A DNA stretch of 44,553 bases, from the NCBI GenBank assembly GCA_027858435.1, contig JAQICS010000015.1, positions 1 through 44,553 of the forward strand. Direction: 5' to 3'. The position numbers and the translations under genes were made by a program. How positions within the stretch are numbered: the first letter of the stretch is position 1; each line of letters starts with the position of its first letter. Below, piece by piece: positions 27,755 through 36,825 of the stretch. The notes below the pieces were generated by a model. That model was not told the DNA's origin. It saw only the letters and a program-made list of their open reading frames with translations, and made no database searches. This DNA is from Patescibacteria group bacterium. Lineage in GTDB: Bacteria > Patescibacteriota > Patescibacteriia > Patescibacteriales > UBA12465.

Positions 27755-28630
27755 ATGTCCCTTTTAGTCGCCGGATTATTACCCCATTGTCCCCTTTTAA
27801 TTCCAGAAATAGGGCGATCAAATCAAAAGTTTTTAACAAAAAACATCACCGCCTATAACCAAATCTCTCAAGAGATTAAAGATAATGAAGTTGAAACACT
27901 TGTTATCATCAGTCCACACGCTTTAGACGCCGAAGGCTTAAAAATTAATGTTTCTCCAGAAATGATAATTGATTTTAAAGACTTTGGTTTAATTTCTGGA
28001 AAAGATAAAATTAAAGGTGACTCAACCTTAGCTGACAAATTATACTCAGCCTTAAAGGAAGAAATTGATCTTAAAATGGTGTCACATCCACTTCTTGATT
28101 ATGGTAGTGCTGTCCCCTCTTTTCTTTTAAAGAAAGACAATCCTAATTTAAAGATTGTTGTTATATCAGTTTCAAAAAACCATGATGCTAGTTTTCATAA
28201 TTTAGTAGGTAAAACCATTAAACAGGTTTTAAAAGATACTCCTAAGAAAACTGCTATTGTTGCCTCCGGTGATCTTTCTCATAGTCTAAAAAGAAAATCA
28301 CCAGCCGGCTTTAACCCAAAAGCTAATAAATTTGATAATAAAATAATTGAAATTCTAAGCAAAGAAGAAAGCGCTGAAGAAAATATTATCAAAGTTGATT
28401 TCAGCTTAGCAGAAGATGTTGGTCAATGCGCTCTTAGACCCTTAATTGTTCTCTTAGGAGCAATGTCGTCTCAATTTGAAGCCAAACAACTAGCCTATGA
28501 AACTGAATTTGGAATCGGTTATCTAAGTTTCATATTTAAACCATTTAATAAGATAGAAGAAGAAGAAGAAGAAGAAGAAGAAGAAGAAAATATAATAAAT
28601 GATGAAAATAATTTAAAAGAAATTAAATAA
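27755..28630 (+). CDS. LigB-like / AmmeMemoRadiSam-B-like protein
   Basis: 291 residues matching the class III extradiol dioxygenase subunit B fold: LPHCPLLIPEIG (9-20), ISPHA, DYGSAVPSFLL and VASGDLSHSL. Metal-ligand candidates are H11, the His of SPHA and the GDLSH His. In many genomes relatives of this family are uncharacterised proteins near AMMECR1 and radical SAM genes; those partners are not in this window, so aromatic ring cleavage should not be assumed. The tail contains eleven Glu encoded by a pure GAA repeat (28556-28588). It starts 12 nt after the previous gene. Confidence 0.72.
   Translation: MSLLVAGLLPHCPLLIPEIGRSNQKFLTKNITAYNQISQEIKDNEVETLVIISPHALDAEGLKINVSPEMIIDFKDFGLISGKDKIKGDSTLADKLYSALKEEIDLKMVSHPLLDYGSAVPSFLLKKDNPNLKIVVISVSKNHDASFHNLVGKTIKQVLKDTPKKTAIVASGDLSHSLKRKSPAGFNPKANKFDNKIIEILSKEESAEENIIKVDFSLAEDVGQCALRPLIVLLGAMSSQFEAKQLAYETEFGIGYLSFIFKPFNKIEEEEEEEEEEENIINDENNLKEIK
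28556..28588 (+). repeat. (GAA)11 microsatellite within the LigB-like gene
   Basis: Eleven uninterrupted GAA units encoding Glu11 near the C terminus. Unit changes keep the frame, so length variation would be tolerated. Confidence 0.95.
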
Positions 28631-28637
28631 TTAGCCT

Positions 28638-28949
28638 ATGCCTCTTGAATCTTTTTCAGATATATATAATAATAAAAAACCAACTAAAAAGGCTCCCGCC
28701 TATAGATGGCAAGATTTAGCCTTACAATTAATTAATGATCTTTCTGTTCCAAATAATAAAAAATCATCAATTTTTAAAGCTTGTCGAGATAATTCAGAAT
28801 CAAGAATAAGAACTGCTTTAAATGATACTAAGGAACTGTGTAAAGGTGGTTCAAAATGGCAATATTTTTTCAAAGTATTAAGCTCACTTAATCAAAAAGA
28901 AGCTGAAGGCAAGGAAGAGGAAAATAAAGATATAAAAGAAAATAAATAA
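28638..28949 (+). CDS. Conserved hypothetical protein, 103 residues
   Basis: A compact helical centre (AYRWQDLALQLINDL, then SSIFKACRDNSESRIRTALNDTKELCKG and KWQYFFKVLSSL) between a Lys-rich N terminus and a Glu/Lys-rich tail. The pattern resembles a small protein I associate with CPR genomes, of unknown role. It begins 7 nt after the LigB-like stop and ends 1 nt before def, so translation of the two is probably coupled. Confidence 0.6.
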   Translation: MPLESFSDIYNNKKPTKKAPAYRWQDLALQLINDLSVPNNKKSSIFKACRDNSESRIRTALNDTKELCKGGSKWQYFFKVLSSLNQKEAEGKEEENKDIKENK

Positions 28950-28950
28950 A

Positions 28951-29490
28951 ATGAACAAAGAAAAAAATAACAATAAAGAAAATTTTTTAGATATAATACA
29001 TCATCCTGATGAAAGATTAAGGAAGATAAGTGATGAAGTTGACTTAAAGGATATAAAAAAACCTGAATTCCAAAATTGGCTTCAGGACTTAAAGTTAACT
29101 ATGATTAAAAAAGATGGAGCTGGTCTTGCTGCACCTCAGGTTGGTAAAAATATTAGAGTTTTTGTAGTAAATGATGAAAAAAATAATATTATATTAATTA
29201 ATCCCAAAATCACTAAAAAATCTTGGGCTAGAGAACTAGACGATGAAGGTTGTCTATCTGTTGTAAACACAAAAGGAGAACTAGTTTATGGTCCAGTTTC
29301 CAGACATAAAAAAATAAACTGCAGTTATATTGACGAAAATGGAAACCCAAAAAAAATAAAAGTAGATAAGTTCCTAGCTCGGGTTATTCAACATGAAAAT
29401 GATCACTTAAATGGAATCCTTTTTATCGACCACATTTCCTCTCCCCTTCCGGATCTTCCAGATAATGTAGAAGAGAGCCAAAATAACTAA
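28951..29490 (+). CDS. def: Peptide deformylase
   Basis: 179 residues with all three motifs: GAGLAAPQ (56-63), EGCLS (99-103, metal ligand C101) and QHENDH (147-152, ligands H148 and H152, catalytic E149). It removes the formyl group from nascent proteins. Its functional partner fmt is next but one, at 30096. The last 84 bp overlap the end of the convergent DedA gene. Confidence 0.96.
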   Translation: MNKEKNNNKENFLDIIHHPDERLRKISDEVDLKDIKKPEFQNWLQDLKLTMIKKDGAGLAAPQVGKNIRVFVVNDEKNNIILINPKITKKSWARELDDEGCLSVVNTKGELVYGPVSRHKKINCSYIDENGNPKKIKVDKFLARVIQHENDHLNGILFIDHISSPLPDLPDNVEESQNN

Positions 29491-30042
29491 AACCCAACTA
29501 AGTTCTTGATAATATCCATGAAATGATTCTGGGTTCGCACCGATAAAATAACCTAAAGCCGCTAATATACTAACCCAAATAAATGACCCCAAGGCAGTTA
29601 AAGAGACAAATGTTAAAAAATTCATTTTAGAAAAACCAGCTGGTATTGAAACAAGTTGACGAATAACTGGAATTAAGCGCCCCAAAAAAGTAGCAGATTT
29701 AGAGTTAGCTAAAAAGTACTTTTCCGCTCTAGCTATTTTTTCCGGACTGATAAATATAAATTTAGCTAAACGATGATTAGCTAATTTGTAAATAACATAT
29801 CTTCCCAAAGATAAAGATAGAAAATAATTAATTACCGCTCCTATCACACTTCCTAAAACACCAAACAAAACAACCAAATATATATTCATTTCTCCTTGAC
29901 TAGCTAAATAAGCGGCTGGTGGGACTATTATTTCTGAAGGAAAAGGTAAAAAAGAACTTTCAATTGCCATTAAAATAGTTACCCCTAAGTAACCTAAGTC
30001 AGCGGTTATTCCTAAAAAGAATTGAATAAAAGATGAGAACAT
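29407..30042 (-). CDS. DedA family membrane protein
   Basis: 211 residues with several membrane helices and the DedA features ESSFLPFPSEIIV (28-40), a GSxxG stretch (GVLGSVIGAVINYFLS), FLGRLIPVIRQLVSIPAG and a closing helix. DedA/Tvp38-family proteins recycle undecaprenyl phosphate or phospholipids across the membrane in some species. It lies convergent to def with 84 bp of coding overlap and divergent from fmt with 53 bp between starts. Confidence 0.92.
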   Translation of the reverse strand: MFSSFIQFFLGITADLGYLGVTILMAIESSFLPFPSEIIVPPAAYLASQGEMNIYLVVLFGVLGSVIGAVINYFLSLSLGRYVIYKLANHRLAKFIFISPEKIARAEKYFLANSKSATFLGRLIPVIRQLVSIPAGFSKMNFLTFVSLTALGSFIWVSILAALGYFIGANPESFHGYYQELSWVLVILALFYIIWKIRKGRGNVVDKKDSI

Positions 30043-30095
30043 GTTTTAAAATATTAATAAATTACCTAATATAAATATAGATTATTACAGCTATT

Positions 30096-31040
30096 ATGTC
30101 CACCACAAAAAATAAAAAGAAAATATTATTCATGGGCACTCCAGAGTTTTCCTGCCCCGGTCTTAAATCTTTAATTGAAGAAGATGACTTTGAAGTAGTA
30201 GCTGTTTATACTCAAGCTGATAAAGCAGTTGGCAGAAAACAAGAAATACAAATGCCAGCCGTTAAAAAATTAGCACTAGAAAATAATATCTCCGTTTTTC
30301 AACCACAAAAAATTAAAGATGAGGTAGAAAACATCAAAAAACTTAATCCAGACTTAATTGTAGTTATCGCTTATGGAAAAATAATTCCACAAAGCATTTT
30401 AGATATTCCTAAATATTCCTGTATTAATGTTCATGCTTCCCTTCTTCCTAAATATCGCGGTGCTTCGTGTTTGAATGCTCCCATTATTAACGGTGATAAA
30501 GAAACCGGTATAACTATTATGAAAATGGAAGCTGGGTTAGACACAGGACCAATTTTAAAACAATTTAAAATAGATATTAAAAGTAATGAAAAACTAGAAA
30601 CCCTTCATGATAAATTATCTGACTTGGCTGCTAATAATTTAGTAGAAACTCTTAAAGATTGGATGATGGAAAAAATTGAAGCTCAAGAACAAGACGATAG
30701 TAGGTCAAGCTATGTTTCAATTATAAAAAAAGAAGATGGAAAAATAGACGTAAATAAACCAGCTAATGAGATTGAAAGAATGATTAGAGCTTTTAATCCT
30801 TGGCCAGGAACTTATGCCAATTTAAATGATAAACCACTTAAAATATTAGAAGCAGAAGTAGAAAAAGAAGAAAATAATAAAGAAATAGGTGAGTTTTACT
30901 TGCAAAACAAAGACTTATACCTTAAATGTGGACAAAATTCTCTACATATATTAAAATTGCAATTGCCTGGAAAAAGATCAATGACAACCACTGAGCTTTT
31001 AAACGGCAACAAGGATATTGTCGGCAACATCCTTAAATAA
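30096..31040 (+). CDS. fmt: Methionyl-tRNA formyltransferase
   Basis: 314 residues. The catalytic N111, H113 and D149 are present (INVHASLLPKYRGAS and GLDTGP), preceded by the folate/nucleotide-binding FMGTPEFSCPGL. The C-terminal OB-fold domain (from about 205) includes the linker IRAFNPWPGTYA. It formylates initiator Met-tRNA; def, just upstream, removes the formyl group later. The tRNA-Glu gene begins 4 nt after the stop. Confidence 0.96.
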   Translation: MSTTKNKKKILFMGTPEFSCPGLKSLIEEDDFEVVAVYTQADKAVGRKQEIQMPAVKKLALENNISVFQPQKIKDEVENIKKLNPDLIVVIAYGKIIPQSILDIPKYSCINVHASLLPKYRGASCLNAPIINGDKETGITIMKMEAGLDTGPILKQFKIDIKSNEKLETLHDKLSDLAANNLVETLKDWMMEKIEAQEQDDSRSSYVSIIKKEDGKIDVNKPANEIERMIRAFNPWPGTYANLNDKPLKILEAEVEKEENNKEIGEFYLQNKDLYLKCGQNSLHILKLQLPGKRSMTTTELLNGNKDIVGNILK

Positions 31041-31044
31041 TCAA

Positions 31045-31116
31045 GGTCCCTTCGTCTAATGGTTAGGACATCAGATTCTCATTCTGAAAATAGGGGTTCG
31101 ATTCCCCTAGGGACTA
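31045..31116 (+). tRNA. tRNA-Glu (anticodon CTC)
   Basis: 72 nt. Acceptor GGTCCCT/AGGGACT (first pair G-T), anticodon stem TCAGA/TCTGA with loop TTCTCAT, T arm AGGGG-TTCGATT-CCCCT, discriminator A, no encoded CCA. Bases 31072-31127, from the anticodon stem to 11 nt past the tRNA end, recur at 39838-39893 with 51 of 56 matches. This makes it the likely insertion target of the copper island. Confidence 0.93.
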
Positions 31117-31127
31117 CGAAGTAAAAA
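31072..31127 (+). repeat. Left direct repeat (tRNA-Glu 3' half), putative attL
   Basis: 56 bp aligned without gaps to 39838-39893: 51 matches, with the last 31 bp identical and reaching 11 bp beyond the tRNA. The intact tRNA is at this end. A duplicated tRNA 3' end at the far side of an accessory segment is the classic mark of site-specific integration. Confidence 0.75.
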
Positions 31128-31157
31128 TAGACTCAATGAATGTTGGGTCTATTTTTA
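31123..31157 (+). terminator. Terminator after fmt/tRNA-Glu
   Basis: A 14-bp stem (31123-31136 with 31143-31156, one G-T pair) closes a 6-nt loop and ends in T5, directly after tRNA-Glu. It is A/T-symmetric and could work in both directions. Confidence 0.8.
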
Positions 31158-31247
31158 TTAATGTGAGTAATCAAACATATATAAACTAAAAACCATGTGA
31201 TAACATTTTTTTGTTTTTTTAGCTGCTAATTTACTGTTTATATTATG

Positions 31248-31577
31248 CTAAGAAATTTTTTCTATTTCCTTAAAATCAGCCCATTTATAATTAATATGTC
31301 CGTTGCTTATTTTAATATCTCTAATTTTTATTAATCTACAAATATAAAATACTGAATACTTAGCTAGATTTTCAATACCAATATCAATAAAACGGTTAAT
31401 AACGTTCTGAGCACTAGCTCTAGTAAATCCAGTCCATTTCTGAATTACAGGAACATTTATAATCAGCTGACCATAAAGCTTCGGCAAGACTATGACTGCA
31501 CTTTCCGAAGCCCAAGTACCAAGTTTTTTCTTAAGAGTTGAAAAAATATTTCTGACCTTAATTATATTTCTATTATA
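31248..31577 (-). pseudogene. Remnant of a Fic-family C-terminal region
   Basis: The frame is open from a TAG at 31578-31580 to the stop at 31248 but has no ATG; TTG at 31487 is the best start, giving 79 residues. The middle (LIINVPVIQKWTGFTRASAQNVINRFIDIGI) looks like the helix-turn-helix found after the FIC domain in many Fic proteins, preceded by STLKKKLG-like linker sequence; the FIC domain itself is absent. It is at the left inner edge of the island and is probably a decayed passenger gene. It could also be a short independent DNA-binding protein. Confidence 0.45.
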
Positions 31578-31604
31578 CTAAACGTCAAGTAGAAAAAAAG
31601 TGAC

Positions 31605-31634
31605 AAAAAAGCGGACACTTTTATGTCCGCTTTT
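31605..31634 (-). terminator. Terminator of the copper operon
   Basis: GCGGACA/TGTCCGC (31611-31617 with 31624-31630). On the minus strand the stem is followed by T6, 35 bp past the copA stop. A shorter T-run lies on the plus side. Confidence 0.88.
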
Positions 31635-31668
31635 AAAAATACTGCTTATATCGTGTCTGGTTCTTATG

Positions 31669-33903
31669 TTATAACCTCTTTGTCTTAAGAAGTAATGAAT
31701 TTGTAACGACACTTACAGAACTAAGAGCCATTGCTGATCCAGCAATAATAGGAGAAAGCAACCAGCCTGTCCAAAAATAGAATGCTCCGGCAGCAACCGG
31801 AATACCAATAATATTATAGAATAAAGCCCAAAACATATTTTGTTTAATTTTACTCATTGTCATTTTACTTAACTTAATTGCCCGAGAAATATCACGTAGA
31901 TCATTTTTCATTAAAACAATATTACCTGTTTCCATGGCCACATCTGTTCCTGATCCCATGGCAATCCCAATATCAGCCTGAGCTAATGCCGGTGAATCAT
32001 TTATTCCATCCCCAATCATTGCAACTTTACCCTTTTCTTGAAGCTTTTTAACATGGTTAACTTTATCCTCCGGTAACACTTCCGCAAAGAAGTTGGAAAT
32101 TCCAACCTGCTTTACAATCGCTTGTGCCGTTCTTTTATTATCACCAGTTATCATATAAACCTCCACTCCTAGTTTTAACAAACTAGAAACAGCTTCCTTA
32201 GAAGTTTCTCTTAACACATCCGCAACCGCGACAAGTCCAATACAATCATTATCTCTTGCTACTAGCATTACTGTTTTCCCTTCATTTTCTAATTTCTCCA
32301 TCTCCTTTCCTATGTTTTCTTTAGCATTTGTAACTAAAGAGTCTATTTCAATATTATTATCAATCATTAATTTTCTGGTACCTATAATGACTAGTTTATC
32401 ATCAAGTATTCCTCTAACACCTCCTCCAATAACCGCATGGAAATCAGTCACGTCTTGTAGTTTTATGTTTTGTTTTTTAGCTTCGCTTACTATTGCTTGT
32501 GCTAAAGGATGCTCCGATTTCTGTTCCACTGAAGCAATTACTTTAAGAAGCTCATCGCTTTTTATAATTTTCTGATTTTCTGAATCTATCTGTACAAGAT
32601 TTGTTACTTCTGGTTCACCTTTTGTAATAGTCCCCGTTTTATCAAACACAACATAATTAATCTTGTGAGCTATTTCTAAAGAATCAGCTCCTTTAATTAA
32701 TATTCCATTTTGAGCACCCTTACCCGAACCCACCATAATAGCTGTTGGTGTTGCTAGTCCTAAAGCACAAGGACAAGCGATTACTAATACTGCTACTGAC
32801 GTCATAAGGGCGAAAGAGAAACCTTGTCCTAATAGTAAAAACCAAATTAGAAAAGTGGAAACAGCAATAATAATAACTACGGCAACAAAGTAAGCTGACA
32901 CCTGATCGGCAAATCTTTGAATAGGCGCCTTTTTCCCCTGAGCTTCATCAATTAATTTAATAATTTTAGCCAAGGTGGTATTTGCGCCAATTTTAGTCGC
33001 CTTAAAAATAATTGAACCATTTTTATTAATTGTTGCACCGACGACAGGATCATTTATTTTTTTTTCAACTGGCACACTCTCCCCAGTTATCATACTTTCA
33101 TCAACATATGAATGTCCTTCAACAATTTCTCCGTCAACCGGAATGCTTTCACCTGGTTTAACAATAACCATGTCACCTAATTGAACCTCATCAACTGAAA
33201 CTTTTATTTCTTGTCCATTTTTTCGTATGGTTGCTATTTTGGGGCTCAAATCCATTAAAGACCTAATAGCATCGCCTGTTTTTCCTTTAGCAATTGCTTC
33301 AAGAAGTTTTCCTAAAACAACAAGAGTTATTAATATTGCGGATGTCTCAAAGTATTGACCGCCCATTGAATCAGACAAGATACTGTAGACACTAAAGAAA
33401 TAGGCAGCGCTTGTACCAAGTGCTATCAATGTGTCCATATTAGCACTCTTATTCTTCAAGGCAATCCAAGCACCTTGATAAAATTGCCAACCAACTACAA
33501 ATTGAACAGGTGTTGCTAGAAACCAAAGAATGTAATCTGCATAAGGAATTGTTATATTAAGCCACATAAAAACCATGCCCAATATAAAAGCTGGCGTAGC
33601 AAATATTAAACTGATTAAAAGTTTTCTTTTATATTTTTTTATTTCCCCGTGCTGCATGGCAAACTGTTTTTCAAAAGCATTTCCATAATCAGCCAGCTCA
33701 GCACCATAACCCACTTTTGTGATAGTAGAGATTAAATCTTTCGTCTTTAATTTATTATCATCATATTTAATAGACGCTTTATTTGATGATAAATTAACGT
33801 TTGATTTTTTTACTCCGTTCTTTTTTAAAAGAGTTTTATCAATCAAAGTTGAACACGAAGCACAATGCATCCCTGAAATTTGGAGCTCAATTTTTTTAAT
33901 CAT
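31669..33903 (-). CDS. copA: Cu+-exporting P-type ATPase (P1B-1)
   Basis: 744 residues. One N-terminal HMA domain with GMHCASC (C14, C17), eight expected membrane helices, TGES (273-276), the transmembrane CPC motif (377-379), phosphorylation site DKTGT (D421), SEHPLA and [10 protein letters not shown]. The closing helices hold YN and the MxxSS signature ([10 protein letters not shown]) that marks copper rather than zinc transporters. It should pump Cu+ out of the cytoplasm. It is the last gene of the island's five-gene operon. Confidence 0.95.
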   Translation of the reverse strand: MIKKIELQISGMHCASCSTLIDKTLLKKNGVKKSNVNLSSNKASIKYDDNKLKTKDLISTITKVGYGAELADYGNAFEKQFAMQHGEIKKYKRKLLISLIFATPAFILGMVFMWLNITIPYADYILWFLATPVQFVVGWQFYQGAWIALKNKSANMDTLIALGTSAAYFFSVYSILSDSMGGQYFETSAILITLVVLGKLLEAIAKGKTGDAIRSLMDLSPKIATIRKNGQEIKVSVDEVQLGDMVIVKPGESIPVDGEIVEGHSYVDESMITGESVPVEKKINDPVVGATINKNGSIIFKATKIGANTTLAKIIKLIDEAQGKKAPIQRFADQVSAYFVAVVIIIAVSTFLIWFLLLGQGFSFALMTSVAVLVIACPCALGLATPTAIMVGSGKGAQNGILIKGADSLEIAHKINYVVFDKTGTITKGEPEVTNLVQIDSENQKIIKSDELLKVIASVEQKSEHPLAQAIVSEAKKQNIKLQDVTDFHAVIGGGVRGILDDKLVIIGTRKLMIDNNIEIDSLVTNAKENIGKEMEKLENEGKTVMLVARDNDCIGLVAVADVLRETSKEAVSSLLKLGVEVYMITGDNKRTAQAIVKQVGISNFFAEVLPEDKVNHVKKLQEKGKVAMIGDGINDSPALAQADIGIAMGSGTDVAMETGNIVLMKNDLRDISRAIKLSKMTMSKIKQNMFWALFYNIIGIPVAAGAFYFWTGWLLSPIIAGSAMALSSVSVVTNSLLLKTKRL

Positions 33904-33939
33904 AATTTTATTTCTTTAAACTTCTAAACTTCTTAACTA

Positions 33940-34920
33940 TTATTGTAACATTTCTTCAATTATTTGTTTTAGATTATCATATGAAACTGCCCCTCCTAAA
34001 GGTTTGCCATTGATAAAGTCTCCAGGAGTCCCGCTAACACCAAACTTTACGCCCTCTTGATAATCTGCTTCTACATTATTACTATATTTACCAGATGAGA
34101 CACATGAATCAAACTGGGCAACATCAAGCCCTATATTTTTGGCAAATGTTGAAAGTCTAGTCTCACTAATTGTTTGTTGATTTGTATACACCTCATCTGA
34201 AAACTCCCAAAATTTACCTTGTTCTGCAGCACACTCTGAAGCCTCGGCGGTTTTTCTAGCTAAAGGATGGATACTGTCTAATGGAAAGTGTTTAAAAACC
34301 CAGCTAACATCTTCTGGATATTCAGCAAGTATTTGATTCATAGTCTCATGAAAACGGGCACAATATGGACATTGAAAATCTGAATATTCAACAATTGTTA
34401 TTGGCGCATTTATATTACCTTTTATATTATCATCTTTTGATACGGGTATATCCAGCACATCTCCTTGAGCTGGTGCTTGATTACCAGCCGGGTTATTTGT
34501 TGGTACTACACTATCTTCTTTAGCAACATTATTATTACTTTTTACTATTACTCCTTTTTTTTCACCCTCACTACCCTGATTGATTAATATAAAAATAAGT
34601 ACTAAGACACCAATTCCTATCATAGTTAACATAACAGATAGATAAACACTATTTCCTTTTAATTTTTTATCATCTTTTTTAGTTACATGTTTCTCACTTT
34701 CTTCTTCATAATCCTCCGCGACATAATCACCGGCGCTAGCAATTATTTTTTTAATATTTGCAATACTTGTTTGATCCTCATCAAAAACAACTACCGCCTT
34801 ACCTGTTTCTTTATTAACCTTACTCATGGTAACACCTTTATGATCATTTAACTCATTTTCGATTAAACTAGAGCAGGAACCACAATGAATTCCTTTAATG
34901 TTTAACTTTAATTTTTTCAT
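33940..34920 (-). CDS. HMA domain - membrane helix - DsbA-like thioredoxin fusion
   Basis: 326 residues. An HMA domain with GIHCGSC (C13, C16) at 1-65, a transmembrane helix (about 92-115), a Pro/Asn-rich linker, then a DsbA-type domain from about 160 with active site CPYC (184-187) and the cis-Pro loop GVSGTP. The two parts would lie on opposite sides of the membrane: HMA in the cytoplasm, thiol oxidase or isomerase outside. A cytoplasmic metal domain joined to an external thiol domain is unusual and may couple copper status to disulfide chemistry. It is 36 bp upstream of copA. Confidence 0.85.
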   Translation of the reverse strand: MKKLKLNIKGIHCGSCSSLIENELNDHKGVTMSKVNKETGKAVVVFDEDQTSIANIKKIIASAGDYVAEDYEEESEKHVTKKDDKKLKGNSVYLSVMLTMIGIGVLVLIFILINQGSEGEKKGVIVKSNNNVAKEDSVVPTNNPAGNQAPAQGDVLDIPVSKDDNIKGNINAPITIVEYSDFQCPYCARFHETMNQILAEYPEDVSWVFKHFPLDSIHPLARKTAEASECAAEQGKFWEFSDEVYTNQQTISETRLSTFAKNIGLDVAQFDSCVSSGKYSNNVEADYQEGVKFGVSGTPGDFINGKPLGGAVSYDNLKQIIEEMLQ

Positions 34921-34949
34921 ATATTTATAGTTAGATATTAATTAATGTA

Positions 34950-36713
34950 CTATTGCCCACAACTATCACTCTCACCTCCTCCACAACCGCAACCGGTAGC
35001 ACCCGAGGGGATGACTTCGGTTTCTGAAACTGCTAAAGCTGACAGGGTGCCACTTTGTGCAGATCCGGCTTTCTCATCTACAACTTCGATTGTCCCAGAA
35101 ACCATTCCCATCCAACAACTAAATTTATATATTCCTGGTTGTTCTGGTGTAAACTCTTTCACACTTGTCTTTCCAGGAGTCAGAGCAATTTGCCCATCAA
35201 AAAGACCACGCGACATAACAGCATTTGTACAACCGCTTGTTCCTTTATCTGTGATTTCCCATCTTACTGGTATCCCGGCTCTCACTTTTAGTCTATTTGG
35301 TGTATAACCAGTAGACTTTGCGTCCATTTTTAAAACCTGTATACCATTAACAACTTCTGGTAATCCATCATCTTTAAATTCAATTGCCTGACTTTTATTA
35401 ATTGTCACATCACTTAGACTAGTCCAGCCCAAAACATTTAACTGCGCGTTAATGTTAAATAGAGCAAAGAATAAAACTAACACACCAGCTACTTTCAAAA
35501 AACGATTAGCTAAATGTGGTTTCTTTGAAAATTTTACACTCGATATACCAATGAATAACATAATTGGAAGAGTCCCGAGAGCAAAAAATAGCATTATGAG
35601 CATACCCTGTATCATACTACCAGACGCTAATGCTAGGGTTTGAGCTGTTATAGTAAAACCACAAGGAAGAAAAAAAGTTAAAGCACCCATCACAAACGGC
35701 ATATAACGCCCTTTAAAGTTATCCTCATTTACAGCATAACGAGTAATGAATTTAGGAGCAGAAATTTGAAATTTTTGAAAATATTTTACTCCCAACATTT
35801 GCAAAGCTAAAAATAACATCATTAATGATACCAGTGCTATTAATATAGTATTAGCTGTTAAAGATAACTTAAAAAAACTACCAATCGCACCCAAAATACC
35901 TCCAAACAAAGCATAAGAAACTAATCTTCCAGAATTAAATATTAAATGAGGTTGTAATTTTTTAATACTTTTATCATCTTTTGCATATAGGCTTGACCAC
36001 TGTTTTGACATTGAGAGAATAACCCCACCTACAAGCGCAGCGCAGCTTGAAAGCCCAGCTAATAAACCAAAAACTAAAAACATCGGCAAGGCAGAAGTAG
36101 AATTAACACTAATTAATGCTGATATACCAGTTTTATTAATAAATGAAAAACCAATAATAAGAGCAATAGAAACAGCCACAATTATTAACAGATCATGAAA
36201 CTTTTGTTTGTTTATAATAAGCTCTCCTCTAGCAGTAGTAATTAACTTTTCTTCGTGTTTTTTCTTTGGATTATCTGAAAAAATGTAGTCATCACCTTTA
36301 AATAACTTATTTAACTCTTCAATCTTAGGATAATCCCCGGAATATCTAATTTCAACCTGCCCCTTACCAACGGAGGCATCAACCGATTTCACTTCATCTC
36401 TTTTTATTAGACTTTTTTCAGTAGTTATTTCACATGATGCGCAATGCATTCCTTCTACAAAGTAAACGTGTTTTTTTATCTTAGCACTTTCTCGATTCTC
36501 ATGTAATTTATAATCAAGTCCTAATTTATTTATTTTATCTAGAATCTTTTTTTCACTAATCTCTTCCTCATTAAATTCTACTTCACATTTATTTGTTTCG
36601 AAATCAACATTGACTTTTCTTACTCCAGTTAAAATTTCAATTTCTGCCTCAACTTGGTACTTGTCTTCTTGTTTCTTTTTATTCTGAAGTAAGATGCTTA
36701 AATTTTTTATCAT
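34950..36713 (-). CDS. HMA - DsbD-like membrane core - cupredoxin fusion with Cys tail
   Basis: 587 residues: a degenerate HMA-like domain without CxxC (1-70), a second HMA with GMHCASC (C91, C94), a membrane core (about 172-425) of the DsbD_2/TauE-SafE type with one Cys in each half (GLSSCAAL, FLPCGFT) that could pass electrons, then a cupredoxin domain (about 455-545) with candidate copper ligands C495, C533, M535 and M537. The protein ends in a Gly/Cys-rich tail (C575, C577, C585). Related HMA-DsbD_2 proteins occur with copper ATPases elsewhere. A role in electron or copper transfer to the extracytoplasmic side is inferred. Confidence 0.82.
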   Translation of the reverse strand: MIKNLSILLQNKKKQEDKYQVEAEIEILTGVRKVNVDFETNKCEVEFNEEEISEKKILDKINKLGLDYKLHENRESAKIKKHVYFVEGMHCASCEITTEKSLIKRDEVKSVDASVGKGQVEIRYSGDYPKIEELNKLFKGDDYIFSDNPKKKHEEKLITTARGELIINKQKFHDLLIIVAVSIALIIGFSFINKTGISALISVNSTSALPMFLVFGLLAGLSSCAALVGGVILSMSKQWSSLYAKDDKSIKKLQPHLIFNSGRLVSYALFGGILGAIGSFFKLSLTANTILIALVSLMMLFLALQMLGVKYFQKFQISAPKFITRYAVNEDNFKGRYMPFVMGALTFFLPCGFTITAQTLALASGSMIQGMLIMLFFALGTLPIMLFIGISSVKFSKKPHLANRFLKVAGVLVLFFALFNINAQLNVLGWTSLSDVTINKSQAIEFKDDGLPEVVNGIQVLKMDAKSTGYTPNRLKVRAGIPVRWEITDKGTSGCTNAVMSRGLFDGQIALTPGKTSVKEFTPEQPGIYKFSCWMGMVSGTIEVVDEKAGSAQSGTLSALAVSETEVIPSGATGCGCGGGESDSCGQ

Positions 36714-36825
36714 AAATTTATTAATATAAGCTATTACACATAACAGAGGGCTAGTAATAACTATTTTGTTCTCTTATTTTATTTTTAATTACTTTTAAAC
36801 AAACAATACTAAATCAAAAAACACA
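36714..36825. other. Spacer inside the copper operon
   Basis: 112 bp of AT-rich sequence between the rhodanese and HMA-DsbD genes. I see no clear terminator, no copy of the TACTACA-N2-GTATA operator and no open frame of note. Confidence 0.4.

Noticed and set aside
34945-35307. Plus-strand frame of 120 codons within the HMA-DsbD-cupredoxin gene
   Set aside because: It is antisense to the cupredoxin domain and Cys tail, whose motifs clearly make the minus strand the coding one.
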